A stretch of DNA of 64,000 bases from positions 3,703,501-3,767,500 of the forward strand of contig NZ_CP040710.1 of the NCBI RefSeq assembly GCF_005943945.1. Reading direction: 5' to 3'. Source of the DNA: Aggregatimonas sangjinii. GTDB taxonomy: Bacteria > Bacteroidota > Bacteroidia > Flavobacteriales > Flavobacteriaceae. This document shows positions 8,484 through 19,700 of the stretch, one piece after another (position 1 is the first letter of the stretch; the number at the start of each line of letters is the position of its first letter). The notes beneath the pieces were generated by a model, which saw only the letters and a program-made list of their open reading frames with translations, searched no databases and was not told the origin of the DNA. Position numbers and translations under genes: made by a program.

Positions 8484-11400
8484 ATGGAAGAAAACTTCTC
8501 GAAACAGGGCGGATTGAAGGGCATAGGCTTGCTGTTTGTGCTAACTCTTTTATTTGGATCGCAATCACTTTTTGCGCAAAATCTAATTACGGGAACGATA
8601 AGCGATGCCAATGGCCCACTTGCAGGAGCCAGTGTAGTGGCAAAAGGTACCACCACGGGCGCAGTGTCCGATTTTGATGGCAATTACAGTATTTCTGTTC
8701 CCGACGGCGTAACTACGCTGGTCTTCTCCTATGTTGGCTATGCGCCGCAAGAAGCTGATATTAACGGACAATCGACCATCAACGTTATATTATCGGAAGA
8801 CGCGGAAGCGTTGAGCGAGGTCGTCGTAGTTGGTTATGGTACGCAAAGAAAAGCTGATTTAACGGGATCGGTCGGATCTATAGGAGCCGTTGATATCGTG
8901 AAACAGCCCATCGTAAGTCCTGATCAAGTTTTGGCGGGTACGATTTCCGGTGTAAATATCACGAATAGAAGTGGGGACCCAGGTGCTCCCGTTAGCGTTA
9001 ATATACGTGGTGTAGGTACGCTTAGTGCCGATGCGAACCCTCTTTTTGTGATAGACGGTGTTCCGATAGTCGGTACCAATAACATCACTGTAAATACTTC
9101 TTCAACTACGGATTCGAACCCCTTGGCCAGTATCAACCCGAGCGATATTCAATCGATAGATGTCTTGAAAGATGCAGCCTCCGCAGCTATTTATGGAGCT
9201 AGAGGTGCAAATGGTGTCATCATAATTACCACTAAAAAAGGTAGTGCGGGAGACCCAAAGGTTACCTACGATGGTTATGCATCCGTAGCATCCGCCAGAG
9301 AACAATTGGATGTACTCAACGTGCAACAATATATCGCTATCCAAAACGAGTTGGGTCGGGATTTTTCGGAATTCAGTGGAGCGGAAGACGTAGACTGGCA
9401 AGAAGCTATCTTTCGTGACGGCTTCGTTCAAAATCACAATGTTGGTGTGAGCGGTGGTGGCGAGAATGGCACCTATTACATTTCGGGGTCATTTTTAGAC
9501 AACGAGGGTATTCAAAGAGCGCAAGAATTTAGCCGCTATTCGTTACGGGCGAACTCGGAATTCAGGATTGGAAAAAGATTAAAATTCGGTGAATCGCTCC
9601 AGATAAGTCAGACCGACCGTCTGACGCAAAGTGAAGGTGCATTGAATGCGGGATATAATGCCGCCTTGAATGCTCCCTATTTTCAAGTCTTTGGCGATGG
9701 TCCTTTTGGCTACAATTTTGCCAATCCTTCCACAGGGGGAGAGAATTCTAGCAACTATGTATTCCTTACCGATGAGCGGGTCAATAGCACTACCATACAA
9801 AATCGAAAGGTACTTGGCCATTTTTTCGGGGAATGGGAAATCATCGACAATCTCAAACTTAGACCTTCTATCGGTATTGATTACAACGTAGGATCTGGAG
9901 ACTTTTTTCAGGCACGAACAGAACTTGTAGGTCTTCCTAATAGTACACGGCAATCACTTTTAGTGCAGTCCAGGCCGATCGAGCTTACAATTACCACGGG
10001 TGCCACGCTTTCCTACGATAAGACCATAGGCGACCATAATTTTGGTGCACTCGTAGGGGTTGAACAGACTAAATTCCGATATGATAAGGTGCGTTTGCAA
10101 GGGCGGGAGTTATTCAACGACAATTTTGCGGGTAGCGGCACCACGGTGGCCGGTGCAAATGAGGCGGATTTGTGGACGCTACAAGGTATAATAGGTCGTC
10201 TGACCTATAATTACATGGGAAAATACCTGGCCACTGTAAATGTTCGTCGCGATGCCACATCAAAATTCGCTGAGGATTACAGATCGGGCGTCTTTCCTTC
10301 GATTTCCGTGGGGTGGCGAATTTCACAAGAAGATTTCTTTGATGTAGAAGCCATAGATGACCTTAAGCTAAGGGTAGGTTACGGTGAACTTGGAAACCAA
10401 AACCTTGGCGATGGCACCCCGAACACCTTTCCTTACCTGACGACCTTGAACAACAACATATTTTATGTGGTCGGTGACGGTCAGGGCACGGTCGTAGGTC
10501 CGGCGCCAACGACATTCGCGAACCAAACCATCGGATGGGAAACGTCGAAGCAAATCGACATCGGATTGGACTTTAGCCTTCTTCAAGGAAAAATTACAGG
10601 GGTTTTTGATTATTATAAGAAAACCAATCAAGATGCCTTAGTACAATTACCACTTCCATTCTCCAGTGGATTCTTCTTACCGGCCCCAACGAATGCCGGA
10701 GAGATTACGAATTCGGGTATTGAAATCGCTATCAATTACAGAAATAAGATCGGAGATGATTTCGAATGGGGAATTGGCGGTAATCTAACCACAGTCAAGA
10801 ATACGGTACAAAGTCTCGGCCCAGTAGATCAGATTATTTCCGGTGTCGGGGGTGCACAATCACACCGAACCATTGTTGGGGAAAGTTTGGGTCATTTTTA
10901 TGGCTATAGAACCGACGGACTTTATCAAAACGATGCTGAAGTCGCGGCAGCTGTGCCAGATGCCAATGGTACGCCCTCGCCAGGTGATATACGTTTCGTT
11001 GATTTGAATGGCGACGGCCGTGTCGACGCGGGTGATAGGACTATTCTGGGAAGCCCATATCCCGGTTTATTCTATGGGTTGAACTTACAGGCAAATTATA
11101 AGGGATTCGACTTTTCTATGCTCCTCAGAGGCGTCGGCAACAGGCAAATTTACAACTCTTCCCGAATCGCCTTAGAAGGAATGACGGGAACCAATAACTT
11201 CAGCACGCAGGTTTTGAACAGATGGACTGCGGAAGGTACTACCAATTCGAGTTTGAATCCTAGACTAGCGGCTGGAGATCCAAACGGAAATAACCGTCTC
11301 TCTGATCGGTTTATAGAAGATGCCGATTATTTGCGTATTCAAAATGTGCAACTGGGCTACACCATCCCACAGGAGAAATTACAAAGCTGGACCGGTGACT

Positions 11401-11594
11401 TTGTCTCTAACATGAGATTTTTCATTAGTGCACAGAATTTGGCCACGTTTACCGGTTATACCGGTTTTGATCCTGAAGTCGGTAGGGCCCAAAGTTTTCA
11501 AAAAGGGAACAACCCATTGGCTACCGGACAGGATGACGGTCAGGCTCCTTTACCACGTATTTTACAATTCGGTTGGTCCGTTAGTTTTAATTAA
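8484..11594 (+). CDS. SusC/RagA-family TonB-dependent outer-membrane transporter
   Basis: This protein is about 1036 residues. I chose the ATG at 8484 because it gives a compact signal peptide (about residues 1-32, ending FAQ) and lies after the predicted promoter. A CarboxypepD-reg-like beta domain follows (about 35-110), then the SusC-type motif around EVVVVGYGTQ, a plug domain (about 120-250) and a 22-strand beta barrel to the C-terminus. SusC proteins import glycans or their breakdown products through the outer membrane with energy from TonB, under a SusD lid. The susD gene follows after 31 bp. The neighbouring alpha-galactosidase operon suggests a galactose-containing substrate, but that is inference. 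Confidence 0.93.
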   Translation: MEENFSKQGGLKGIGLLFVLTLLFGSQSLFAQNLITGTISDANGPLAGASVVAKGTTTGAVSDFDGNYSISVPDGVTTLVFSYVGYAPQEADINGQSTINVILSEDAEALSEVVVVGYGTQRKADLTGSVGSIGAVDIVKQPIVSPDQVLAGTISGVNITNRSGDPGAPVSVNIRGVGTLSADANPLFVIDGVPIVGTNNITVNTSSTTDSNPLASINPSDIQSIDVLKDAASAAIYGARGANGVIIITTKKGSAGDPKVTYDGYASVASAREQLDVLNVQQYIAIQNELGRDFSEFSGAEDVDWQEAIFRDGFVQNHNVGVSGGGENGTYYISGSFLDNEGIQRAQEFSRYSLRANSEFRIGKRLKFGESLQISQTDRLTQSEGALNAGYNAALNAPYFQVFGDGPFGYNFANPSTGGENSSNYVFLTDERVNSTTIQNRKVLGHFFGEWEIIDNLKLRPSIGIDYNVGSGDFFQARTELVGLPNSTRQSLLVQSRPIELTITTGATLSYDKTIGDHNFGALVGVEQTKFRYDKVRLQGRELFNDNFAGSGTTVAGANEADLWTLQGIIGRLTYNYMGKYLATVNVRRDATSKFAEDYRSGVFPSISVGWRISQEDFFDVEAIDDLKLRVGYGELGNQNLGDGTPNTFPYLTTLNNNIFYVVGDGQGTVVGPAPTTFANQTIGWETSKQIDIGLDFSLLQGKITGVFDYYKKTNQDALVQLPLPFSSGFFLPAPTNAGEITNSGIEIAINYRNKIGDDFEWGIGGNLTTVKNTVQSLGPVDQIISGVGGAQSHRTIVGESLGHFYGYRTDGLYQNDAEVAAAVPDANGTPSPGDIRFVDLNGDGRVDAGDRTILGSPYPGLFYGLNLQANYKGFDFSMLLRGVGNRQIYNSSRIALEGMTGTNNFSTQVLNRWTAEGTTNSSLNPRLAAGDPNGNNRLSDRFIEDADYLRIQNVQLGYTIPQEKLQSWTGDFVSNMRFFISAQNLATFTGYTGFDPEVGRAQSFQKGNNPLATGQDDGQAPLPRILQFGWSVSFN

Positions 11595-11625
11595 AAATTG
11601 TTATTTTAAAAGATAAAAGAAGATT

Positions 11626-13161
11626 ATGAAAACAAAAGCTTTAATTCTTATAGGAATCTTTGCTATAACGATAGTATCATGTAGCGATGAATTAGACCTT
11701 AAACCCTTGGATAGTATTACCACCGATTCGTTCTACAATACCAAAGGTGATTTCGACGGAGCAATTTTCGCAGCCTATTCCTCTATTCAGGATTTTTGGG
11801 GGACCAGCACGGAAACCTTATCCGAAAGAGGAGAATATTGGAAACTGTCAATGGTCATCACCGATGACGTTATGGCCGATCCCGTGACTGCCGCGGGAGA
11901 TCAGATTTCAATAGATATCGATAACCTACAAATACGGGCGGCCGATGTCCCGTATGCGGCAGTTTACACACAAATTTACGAGGGAATATACCGGGCCAAC
12001 TTGGTGCTTGAAAATCTCGATGGCGAGAATGAACTTTCCGCTGAAGACAAGACAGTACTCGGAGCGGAAGCAAAGTTCTTAAGGGCTTGGTTTCACTTTC
12101 AAGCGATGAAGATGTTCGGAACACCTCCCTTGGCTTTGGAAATTAGGACCGATATCGCGAATCTTGCCTTACCGAATGCTACGCAAGAAGAACTTTATGC
12201 CTCCATATTGGGTGATTTCGGTGATGCAGCGTCTGGATTACCGGAATCGTGGGATTCTGGAAATACTGGTCGAGCTACATCATGGGCAGCCAGATCCTTT
12301 ATAGGCAAGGTAAATGTTTTCAAGGAAGATTGGGGGCCAGCGATTACCGCATTGGCCGACGTTGTCGATAACGGACCTTACAGCCTTGTTTCCACCTACG
12401 AAGAGGTATTCTCTTTTGCCAACGAAAACAATTCCGAATCGATTTTTGAAGTTCAATACGGCGGGCCGCAGTCAGATGACAACCTTTGGGTATTCGACGA
12501 CACCCACTCTGAAAACTTCAAGGCATCACAAGGGACAGGAAGGGGCTGGTATTGGGATGCTGGTAACGGTGCACCTGCAGGAAAATTGGGTTGGTGGGCT
12601 CCAACACAGGATTTGGTCGATTCTTTTGAGGACGGTGATGAAAGAAGAAACACCATACTTTATCAGGAAGGCGATACGTACTACACCTATGGAAATGGGC
12701 AAACGGTCGTAGACTATGAGACCGACTGGTCATCTACTAATTATACATTGAAAAAGTATAGAGGAGAAACAAACACGGTTCCCGGAAATCACGCTCCCAA
12801 CGGTCAGGCCGATTTCAATAATGAACGATGGCTGCGTTTCGCAGAATTAAAGCTGTTGTATGCCGAGGCACTTATACGAGGCGGTGGAGATTTGGATATC
12901 GCGGAAGAGCAGATAAACGACATCCGAAATAGAGCCGGGTTGGATGATTTGGAAGATGGTGAGGATTTGCTTTCGGCGATGATCCAAGAAAAGAGAATCG
13001 AGTTGGCTTTTGAACCTCACCGATGGTTCGATATCGTACGTTGGGATTTAGGGCCGACGATTTTCGGCAGTGCTTGGAACGATAATTACAGAGTATTCCC
13101 TTTCCCGCAGTCCGAAGTGGATCGCTCGCAGGGTCTTTTAACCCAAAATCCAGGCTATTAA
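11626..13161 (+). CDS. SusD/RagB-family surface glycan-binding lipoprotein
   Basis: This 511-residue lipoprotein has a lipobox at Val-Ser-Cys19 followed by Ser-Asp-Glu, a typical surface-export signal. SusD hallmarks include the LDLKPLDSITTDSFY segment after the anchor, helical TPR-like repeats, and a C-terminal SusD domain with the IR-N-RAG motif (DIRNRAGL, about residue 431) and the EKRIELAFEPHRWFDIVRW segment (about 448-466). SusD binds oligosaccharide at the surface and feeds the SusC barrel. The gene sits 31 bp after susC. A strong hairpin terminator follows, so later genes may be expressed separately or at a lower level. Confidence 0.93.
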   Translation: MKTKALILIGIFAITIVSCSDELDLKPLDSITTDSFYNTKGDFDGAIFAAYSSIQDFWGTSTETLSERGEYWKLSMVITDDVMADPVTAAGDQISIDIDNLQIRAADVPYAAVYTQIYEGIYRANLVLENLDGENELSAEDKTVLGAEAKFLRAWFHFQAMKMFGTPPLALEIRTDIANLALPNATQEELYASILGDFGDAASGLPESWDSGNTGRATSWAARSFIGKVNVFKEDWGPAITALADVVDNGPYSLVSTYEEVFSFANENNSESIFEVQYGGPQSDDNLWVFDDTHSENFKASQGTGRGWYWDAGNGAPAGKLGWWAPTQDLVDSFEDGDERRNTILYQEGDTYYTYGNGQTVVDYETDWSSTNYTLKKYRGETNTVPGNHAPNGQADFNNERWLRFAELKLLYAEALIRGGGDLDIAEEQINDIRNRAGLDDLEDGEDLLSAMIQEKRIELAFEPHRWFDIVRWDLGPTIFGSAWNDNYRVFPFPQSEVDRSQGLLTQNPGY

Positions 13162-13203
13162 AATTCTCTATTTTTTTAAGTATTCGGTTTTCTTAGACCA
13201 GAG

Positions 13204-13244
13204 GGAATCCAATCTATTTTAACTGATTGGATTCCTTTTCTTTC
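13204..13244 (+). terminator. Rho-independent terminator after susD
   Basis: A perfect 11-bp stem, GGAATCCAATC (13204-13214) with GATTGGATTCC (13225-13235), has a 10-nt loop and a T-rich tail (TTTTCTTT). It lies between the susD stop and the next gene start at 13268. It probably terminates or attenuates the susCD transcript and splits the locus into two units. Confidence 0.75.
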
Positions 13245-13267
13245 CTACCAAGGTATTATATTCGTTT

Positions 13268-16200
13268 ATGCCTGTTACTAAACATATGATGCGGCTCCAC
13301 AGCCTGCTTTTTTCCTTGCTATTCGTTGCACTTATGGGCTGTGATAATTCGCCAAGCACATTATTCGATGAGTTGTCCCCTGAAGATACCGGCATTACCT
13401 TTGCCAATACCTTAACCCTAGATGGCGACCCTTCGGTATTGGAATTCGAATACATGTACAACGGTGCCGGAGTTGCCGTTGCAGACTTTGATTTAGATGG
13501 CTTACAGGATATCTATTTCATCGGAAATATGGTCAGCAATCGACTGTACCGGAATCTTGGGGAGTGGAAATTCGAAGACATTACCGAATCGGCCAATGCA
13601 GGATCGACCGATTGGTCGAACGGCGTTTCGATTGTGGATATCAATCAAGATGGCTATCCCGATATCTATGTGTCTAGGGGCGGCCCAAGAGGTGCTAGCG
13701 CTGCACAGCGGGCCAACCTTCTTTTTATCAACACGACCCAAGAGAAAGGCAGCATCAGTTTTACGGAATCCGCCTCCAAATGGGGCCTTGCCGATGAAAG
13801 CTATTCCGTTCAGGCAGCTTTCTTCGATTATGATGCCGATGGTGATCTCGATATGTATTTGTTGAGCAACGCCCTAGTCGACTTCAACAGAAATACTTCG
13901 CGCCCAAAAGACCGCACGGGCAAGGCCCCCTCGGCCGACAAACTTTTTCGAAACAACGGTGATGAAACCTTTACCGACGTTTCAATCGATTCGGGTATTC
14001 TTATCGAAGGGTTTGGCCTCGGCGTTGAAATTTGCGATTTGAATACCGACGGATGGCCAGATATATACGTTTCCAACGATTTCCTGACCGATGATTTTTT
14101 ATATATCAATCAAAAAGACGGCACCTTCGAAAACGAAAACGCCTCCTATTTCAAGCATTTGACCTTCAATGGCATGGGCAACGACATTGCGGACATCAAT
14201 AATGACGGCCTGATGGATGTGGTCGTGCTCGATATGCTTCCACCGGATAACAAGCGCTGGAAACTGACCATGATGGGGAATAATTATGACGAATTTCAGA
14301 ATAGCATCCGCGACGGATACCAACCGCAGTATATTCGCAATACCCTACAGCTGAACAATGGCAATGGCACCTTTAGCGAAGTAGGGCAACTAGCGGGTAT
14401 CTCTGCTACCGAATGGAGCTGGAGCGCCCTCTTGGCAGACTACGACCATGACGGCAACAAAGATCTTTTTATCACCAACGGCTACCGTCAGGATATCACC
14501 AATCTTGATTTTATGGTGTACGGCAACAATGTCCTCACCATGGGAACCGAAGAAGCGAACAGAAAGCAGCGACTTGAGGCCTTGAACAAGCTCTCCGGGA
14601 TCAAAAAGCACAATTACATGTATAAGAATACCGGTGAGTTCAGCTTTAGCGATATCACCGAGGAGGCGGGATTCGCCAAGCCCACCTACTCCAACGGTGC
14701 CGCCTATGCTGATCTGGACAACGATGGCGACCTTGACCTTGTCATCAACAATATTGATGACCCCGCCGGATTGTACGAGAACAATGCGAGTGAAACTGCA
14801 AATGGCAATTACTTGAGATTTACCTTTCAAGGAAAGGCACCCAACCTTCAAGGATTGGGCAGTCAAGTCGAACTTTTTTACCAAGGCGGCTATCAGAAAC
14901 AATATTTTACGCCGTATCGGGGCTATCTTTCTACCGTAGAGCAAGCCCTTCACTTCGGGCTTGGGGCCGTATCACAAATCGATAGTGCCAGGGTAATTTG
15001 GCCGGATGGCAAAACCCAACATTTGCCCGACATTACAACGAATAAGACAGCAGCGCTCAAATATGCGGATGCTCGTAATCCTCCACAAATGGAATCTAGC
15101 CATCCTATTACCACCCTCTTTCGGCAATTGGATAGCATCGGATTAGACTTGCCTCATCAAGAGAATGCATTTGTCGATTATAAAGTGCAACCCCTGCTGC
15201 CCCACATGCATTCCCGAAACGGGCCCGGACTGGCGGTGGCTGATACCAACAATGACGGTCTAGAAGATGTGTATATGGGCGGTGCAAGAGAACAGGCCGG
15301 AAAGCTTCTGCTGCAACAGCAAGACGGTTCCTTTGTATCCCGTGCATTCGAGGATACCGAATACGAAGATATGGGTACGCTTTTCTTCGATGCGGATAAC
15401 GATGGGGATCAAGACCTCTATGTGGTAAGCGGTGGTTCTTCGCAACCTGCAAATGACTCCGGTTATCAAGACCGCATCTACCAGAACGACGGCTCTGGAA
15501 ATTATACAAGAGTGGCCGCCTTACCACGTGCGCATCACAGTGGTTCTGTGGTAACCGCTGCGGATTATGACAAGGACGGGGATATAGACCTATTTGTAGG
15601 TGGCCGGGTAAGACCAGGGGAATATCCATTGGCACCGATGAGCAGTTTGCTACAGAACGAAAGTGCAAACGGGAAAATTTCGTTCAAAAATACCGAACAG
15701 GATATCCAAAAAACCTTCAATAACTTGGGCATGGTCACGGCTGCACTATGGACGGATTTTAACAACGACTCCTGGCAAGATCTTATCGTGGTAGGCGAGT
15801 TCATGCCGATTCGGTTTTTTCAAAATTTCAATGGTGAATTAAGAGAAGTCTCGAATCAAACCAATCTTAAAAACACCCACGGATGGTGGAACAGTATCAA
15901 TTCGGGGGATTTTGATAACGACGGCGATACCGATTACATTCTAGGCAATCTAGGACTTAATGCCAGATTAAAGGCCAGTGCGAAAGAACCCCTTTGCATC
16001 TATGCCAATGATTACGACAAAAACGGTCGTATCGACCCCGTCATGTGTTATTATATCGAGGGAGAAAATCACATCGCACACTCCCGTAACGACCTGATCG
16101 ACCAGATAAACCCTATGCGCGCAAGGTTTAGGACATATGCCGATTATGCGGAAGCCTCTTTTGAAAAGTCCTTCCTAAAGGAAGAATTGGAATCCGCTTA

Positions 16201-16792
16201 CATTGTAAAAAGCGAGACCTTTGCCAGTGCGTATTTGGAAAATTTGGGACAAGGCAAATTCAAGCTTTCCGAACTGCCACGATGGGCACAAATTGCGCCC
16301 ATCTATGGTACCTTGGTCGACGATTTTGATGCCGACGGAAACTTGGACGTACTTGCAGTAGGTAACTTTTATAGTGGAGAAGTATTTGCAGGCCAGTACG
16401 ATGCCGGAATTGGGTGGTTTTTGAAAGGTGATGGAAAAGGGGGTTTTCAATCCATAGACGTCTCCGAGAGTGGTTTTTTCGTGCAAGGGGATGCCAAGAG
16501 TATGGTACAATTGGACATTAAAGGAAGGGAAGGCATTTTGACCGCGTTGAATAATGGTTTTTTAAAAACACACATCAATGAGCGAAAAATACAAGGTGAT
16601 TATGACAGCAAACCAACCGATATGTACGCAACGCTCCGCTTTAAAGATGGAAGAGAACGCAAGGTGGAATTTCACAAAGGCTCGGGTTATCTATCCCAGT
16701 CTTCAAAACGATTGAAAATTCCGATCAGGGTGGCTTCCGTGTCCGTTACCGATATCAATGGGAATGAAACCGAAATTTTTCCAGTTCCATGA
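13268..16792 (+). CDS. Large FG-GAP/VCBS-repeat lipoprotein with UnbV domain (first copy)
   Basis: This 1174-residue protein has a lipobox at Met-Gly-Cys25, so it should be lipid-anchored. Internal ATGs at 13286 and 13289 are alternative starts. It carries many Ca-binding-like D-x-D-x-D-G-x-x-D blades (for example VDINQDGYPDIYVS and ADLDNDGDLDLVINN). These occur in two sets, about residues 60-480 and 645-1110, as expected for two beta-propellers. Between them (about 525-610) is a segment matching the ASPIC/UnbV domain (VELFYQGGYQKQYF to VIWPDGKTQ), found in CRTAC1-type proteins. No catalytic site is evident. The next gene is a paralogue that overlaps it by 4 bp. A surface-binding or scaffold role at the glycan-utilisation locus is my inference. 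Confidence 0.85.
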   Translation: MPVTKHMMRLHSLLFSLLFVALMGCDNSPSTLFDELSPEDTGITFANTLTLDGDPSVLEFEYMYNGAGVAVADFDLDGLQDIYFIGNMVSNRLYRNLGEWKFEDITESANAGSTDWSNGVSIVDINQDGYPDIYVSRGGPRGASAAQRANLLFINTTQEKGSISFTESASKWGLADESYSVQAAFFDYDADGDLDMYLLSNALVDFNRNTSRPKDRTGKAPSADKLFRNNGDETFTDVSIDSGILIEGFGLGVEICDLNTDGWPDIYVSNDFLTDDFLYINQKDGTFENENASYFKHLTFNGMGNDIADINNDGLMDVVVLDMLPPDNKRWKLTMMGNNYDEFQNSIRDGYQPQYIRNTLQLNNGNGTFSEVGQLAGISATEWSWSALLADYDHDGNKDLFITNGYRQDITNLDFMVYGNNVLTMGTEEANRKQRLEALNKLSGIKKHNYMYKNTGEFSFSDITEEAGFAKPTYSNGAAYADLDNDGDLDLVINNIDDPAGLYENNASETANGNYLRFTFQGKAPNLQGLGSQVELFYQGGYQKQYFTPYRGYLSTVEQALHFGLGAVSQIDSARVIWPDGKTQHLPDITTNKTAALKYADARNPPQMESSHPITTLFRQLDSIGLDLPHQENAFVDYKVQPLLPHMHSRNGPGLAVADTNNDGLEDVYMGGAREQAGKLLLQQQDGSFVSRAFEDTEYEDMGTLFFDADNDGDQDLYVVSGGSSQPANDSGYQDRIYQNDGSGNYTRVAALPRAHHSGSVVTAADYDKDGDIDLFVGGRVRPGEYPLAPMSSLLQNESANGKISFKNTEQDIQKTFNNLGMVTAALWTDFNNDSWQDLIVVGEFMPIRFFQNFNGELREVSNQTNLKNTHGWWNSINSGDFDNDGDTDYILGNLGLNARLKASAKEPLCIYANDYDKNGRIDPVMCYYIEGENHIAHSRNDLIDQINPMRARFRTYADYAEASFEKSFLKEELESAYIVKSETFASAYLENLGQGKFKLSELPRWAQIAPIYGTLVDDFDADGNLDVLAVGNFYSGEVFAGQYDAGIGWFLKGDGKGGFQSIDVSESGFFVQGDAKSMVQLDIKGREGILTALNNGFLKTHINERKIQGDYDSKPTDMYATLRFKDGRERKVEFHKGSGYLSQSSKRLKIPIRVASVSVTDINGNETEIFPVP

Positions 16793-19700
16793 AGTGCCGC
16801 AAGACATCCCTTCTATTTTCAATGCTCCTTTTGGCGCTCTCCTGTGGTCAAAAAGAACCGACGCTTTTTAAATTATTGGATGCCTCCCAGACCGGTATCG
16901 ATTTTAAAAATACGATTCAGGAAAATGATTCGATCAATATTTTTGAATATATGAACGTCTATACCGGGGCCGGTGTAGCCGTAGGCGATATCGATAATGA
17001 CGGGCTGGTAGACGTCTATTTTAGCGGTAATATGGTTTCGGGACGATTGTACCGAAATTTGGGCAACTTCAAATTCGAGGACATCACCGAGAGTGCGGGC
17101 ATCGAAAACAACCGCTGGGGAACAGGAGCGACCATGGTCGATATCAATCAGGATGGTTTGCTCGATATCTACGTTTGCGTTTCGGGGGGCTCGGCACTTG
17201 CTGAAAGAGCCAATATGCTGTATATCAATAACGGGCCTTCGGCAGATACGGGACAACCTACTTTTACCGAGAGCGCCCAACAATACGGTCTTGCCGATAC
17301 TCGTCAGAGCATGCATGCGGCCTTTTTCGATTATGACAAGGACCAGGATCTGGACATGTACCTACTGGTCAATCCCGCGGCCTACGAGTACAAGGTAAAC
17401 GTGAGTCAACCACGGGTGCTTGACGGCACTGCTTTAAGCAACGACCGCCTCTATCGGAACGACGGCAATGGCAAGTTCACCGATGTTTCGGTGGATACCG
17501 GTATTTTGGTGGAAGGCTATGGCCTTGGTGTAGGCATCTCGGATATCAACGACGACTCTTGGCCGGATATTTATATCTCAAATGATTTTATCGGAAACGA
17601 CATCCTATACATCAATCAAAAAGACGGCACCTTTAAAGATGAAATTACCGAGCACATCAAACATACCTCTTACGCTGGTATGGGGAACGATCTTGCCGAT
17701 ATCGACAACAACGGTAAGCCGGACATCTTGGTCCTAGACATGCGGCCGGAAGATAACAAACGCCAGAAACTGATTATTTCCTCAACCGGCTATGACCGTT
17801 TTCAATTGATGCTCGAAGCAGGGTACCAGGCACAGTACAGCAGAAACACCCTGCAATTGAATCAGGGGATGAATACATTCAGCGAAATCGGTTTTCTGGC
17901 CGGAATAAGCAGCACCGATTGGAGTTGGAGTCCGCTCCTTGCCGATTATGACAATGACGGTCACAAAGACCTGTATGTAACCAATGGTTTTTTAAGGGAT
18001 TTGGGGAATTTAGATTACATTCATTACCAAGGCATTTACGACAACCCCTTAGGTACCATTGATGCTAAAATCAAGCAAAAGCGGAATTCCATCAGGGAAC
18101 TTCCAAAAGCAGATTTGATTAATTACGCATACCGAAACAAAGGAGGTGCGTCCTTTAAAAAAACCTCGGAGAAATGGGGCATTACCGAGAGGAGTTGCTC
18201 CAACGGTGCGGCCTATGCCGACTTGGACAATGATGGCGATTTAGATTTACTGGTCAACAACATTGACCGACCCGCCTTTGTTTATGAAAACCGAAGTGAA
18301 AAACAGACGGGCAACAACTTTCTCAGACTCAAGCTTCAGGGCAAACGGGGAAATTTACAAGGTATCGGGGCCAAGGTCAAAATAACTACGGCTACATCAA
18401 GCCAATTCTATCAGCATTTTTTAAGCAGGGGATACGAATCGAGTGTAGACCCGATCATTCATTTCGGCCTTGGAAAAGAAGATGCCATCCAAAAACTGGA
18501 GATCTGGTGGCCAGATAGTTCGTACGAGCATATTGCAGCGCTACAACCGAACCAGTTGATTACCTTATCCCAATCGGAAGCAATGGGGCCGGAAAGCGCA
18601 CCAAAAAATATAGAAACACCTGCCCTTTTCACTGATGTCACAGACAGCCTGGGAGTGAATTTCACCCATAAAGAAGACAACCTCGTAGATTTTAAACGGC
18701 AACCTATTCTTCCGCACATGCACTCCAGAAACGGTTCCGGCCTTGCCGTTGCCGATGTGAACCGTGATGGCTTGGAAGATTTCTTTATCGGTGGCGCAAG
18801 CGGACAACAGGGAGCGCTTCACCTTCAAAAGCCCGACGGCACTTTTGAAATTACCCCTCAAGATTTCGGATCGGATTACGAGGATATGGGCGCACTCTTT
18901 TTCGATGCCAATGGAGATGACTATCCCGATCTATACGTGGTCAGTGGTGGGGTAACCCGCTCCGGCGATTATCAGGACAGGCTTTATCTGAACGATGGCC
19001 AAGGTTCGTTTCAAGTGTCACAGGCACTTCCCAAAATCGCTGTCAGCGGCTCATCGGTTTCCGCAGCTGACTACGACAAGGATGGCGATCTAGACCTTTT
19101 CGTCGGCGGACGGGTAAATCCCGGTGCATATCCCATGCCGGTTCGGAGTTACCTGCTCGAGAATAACGCCTCGGAAAATCCGACCAATTTAAAGTTCAAG
19201 GATATTAGCAATAATGTGCACGGATTCGATACGCTAAGTATGGTGACCGCCGGACTTTGGACAGACTATGATAACGACGGTTGGACGGATTTGATCGTAG
19301 TCGGTGAATTTATGCCGATTACGTTTTTTCACAACGAGGAGGGAAAATTGGTAATCACCGAAATTTCTGGCTTACAGAAGTCGGAAGGCTGGTGGAACAG
19401 TATTAATGGAGGTGATTTTGATCAGGATGGAGATATCGATTACCTTCTAGGTAATTTAGGGCTCAACACTAAATATCGTGCGTCTGCCGAAGAACCGCTC
19501 TGCATATATGCTAGCGATTTCGATAAAGATGGCAGTATAGATCCCGTGATGTGCTATTTTATCGATGGGGTCAATCAGCTGGCACACGGCAGGGATGAGC
19601 TCATTGGGCAAATCAACGCCATGAGGGGTCGTTTTAAAACCTACGAATCCTATGCGAACGCTACTTTTAAAACATCGTTTTTACCGGAAGAACTGGAGAA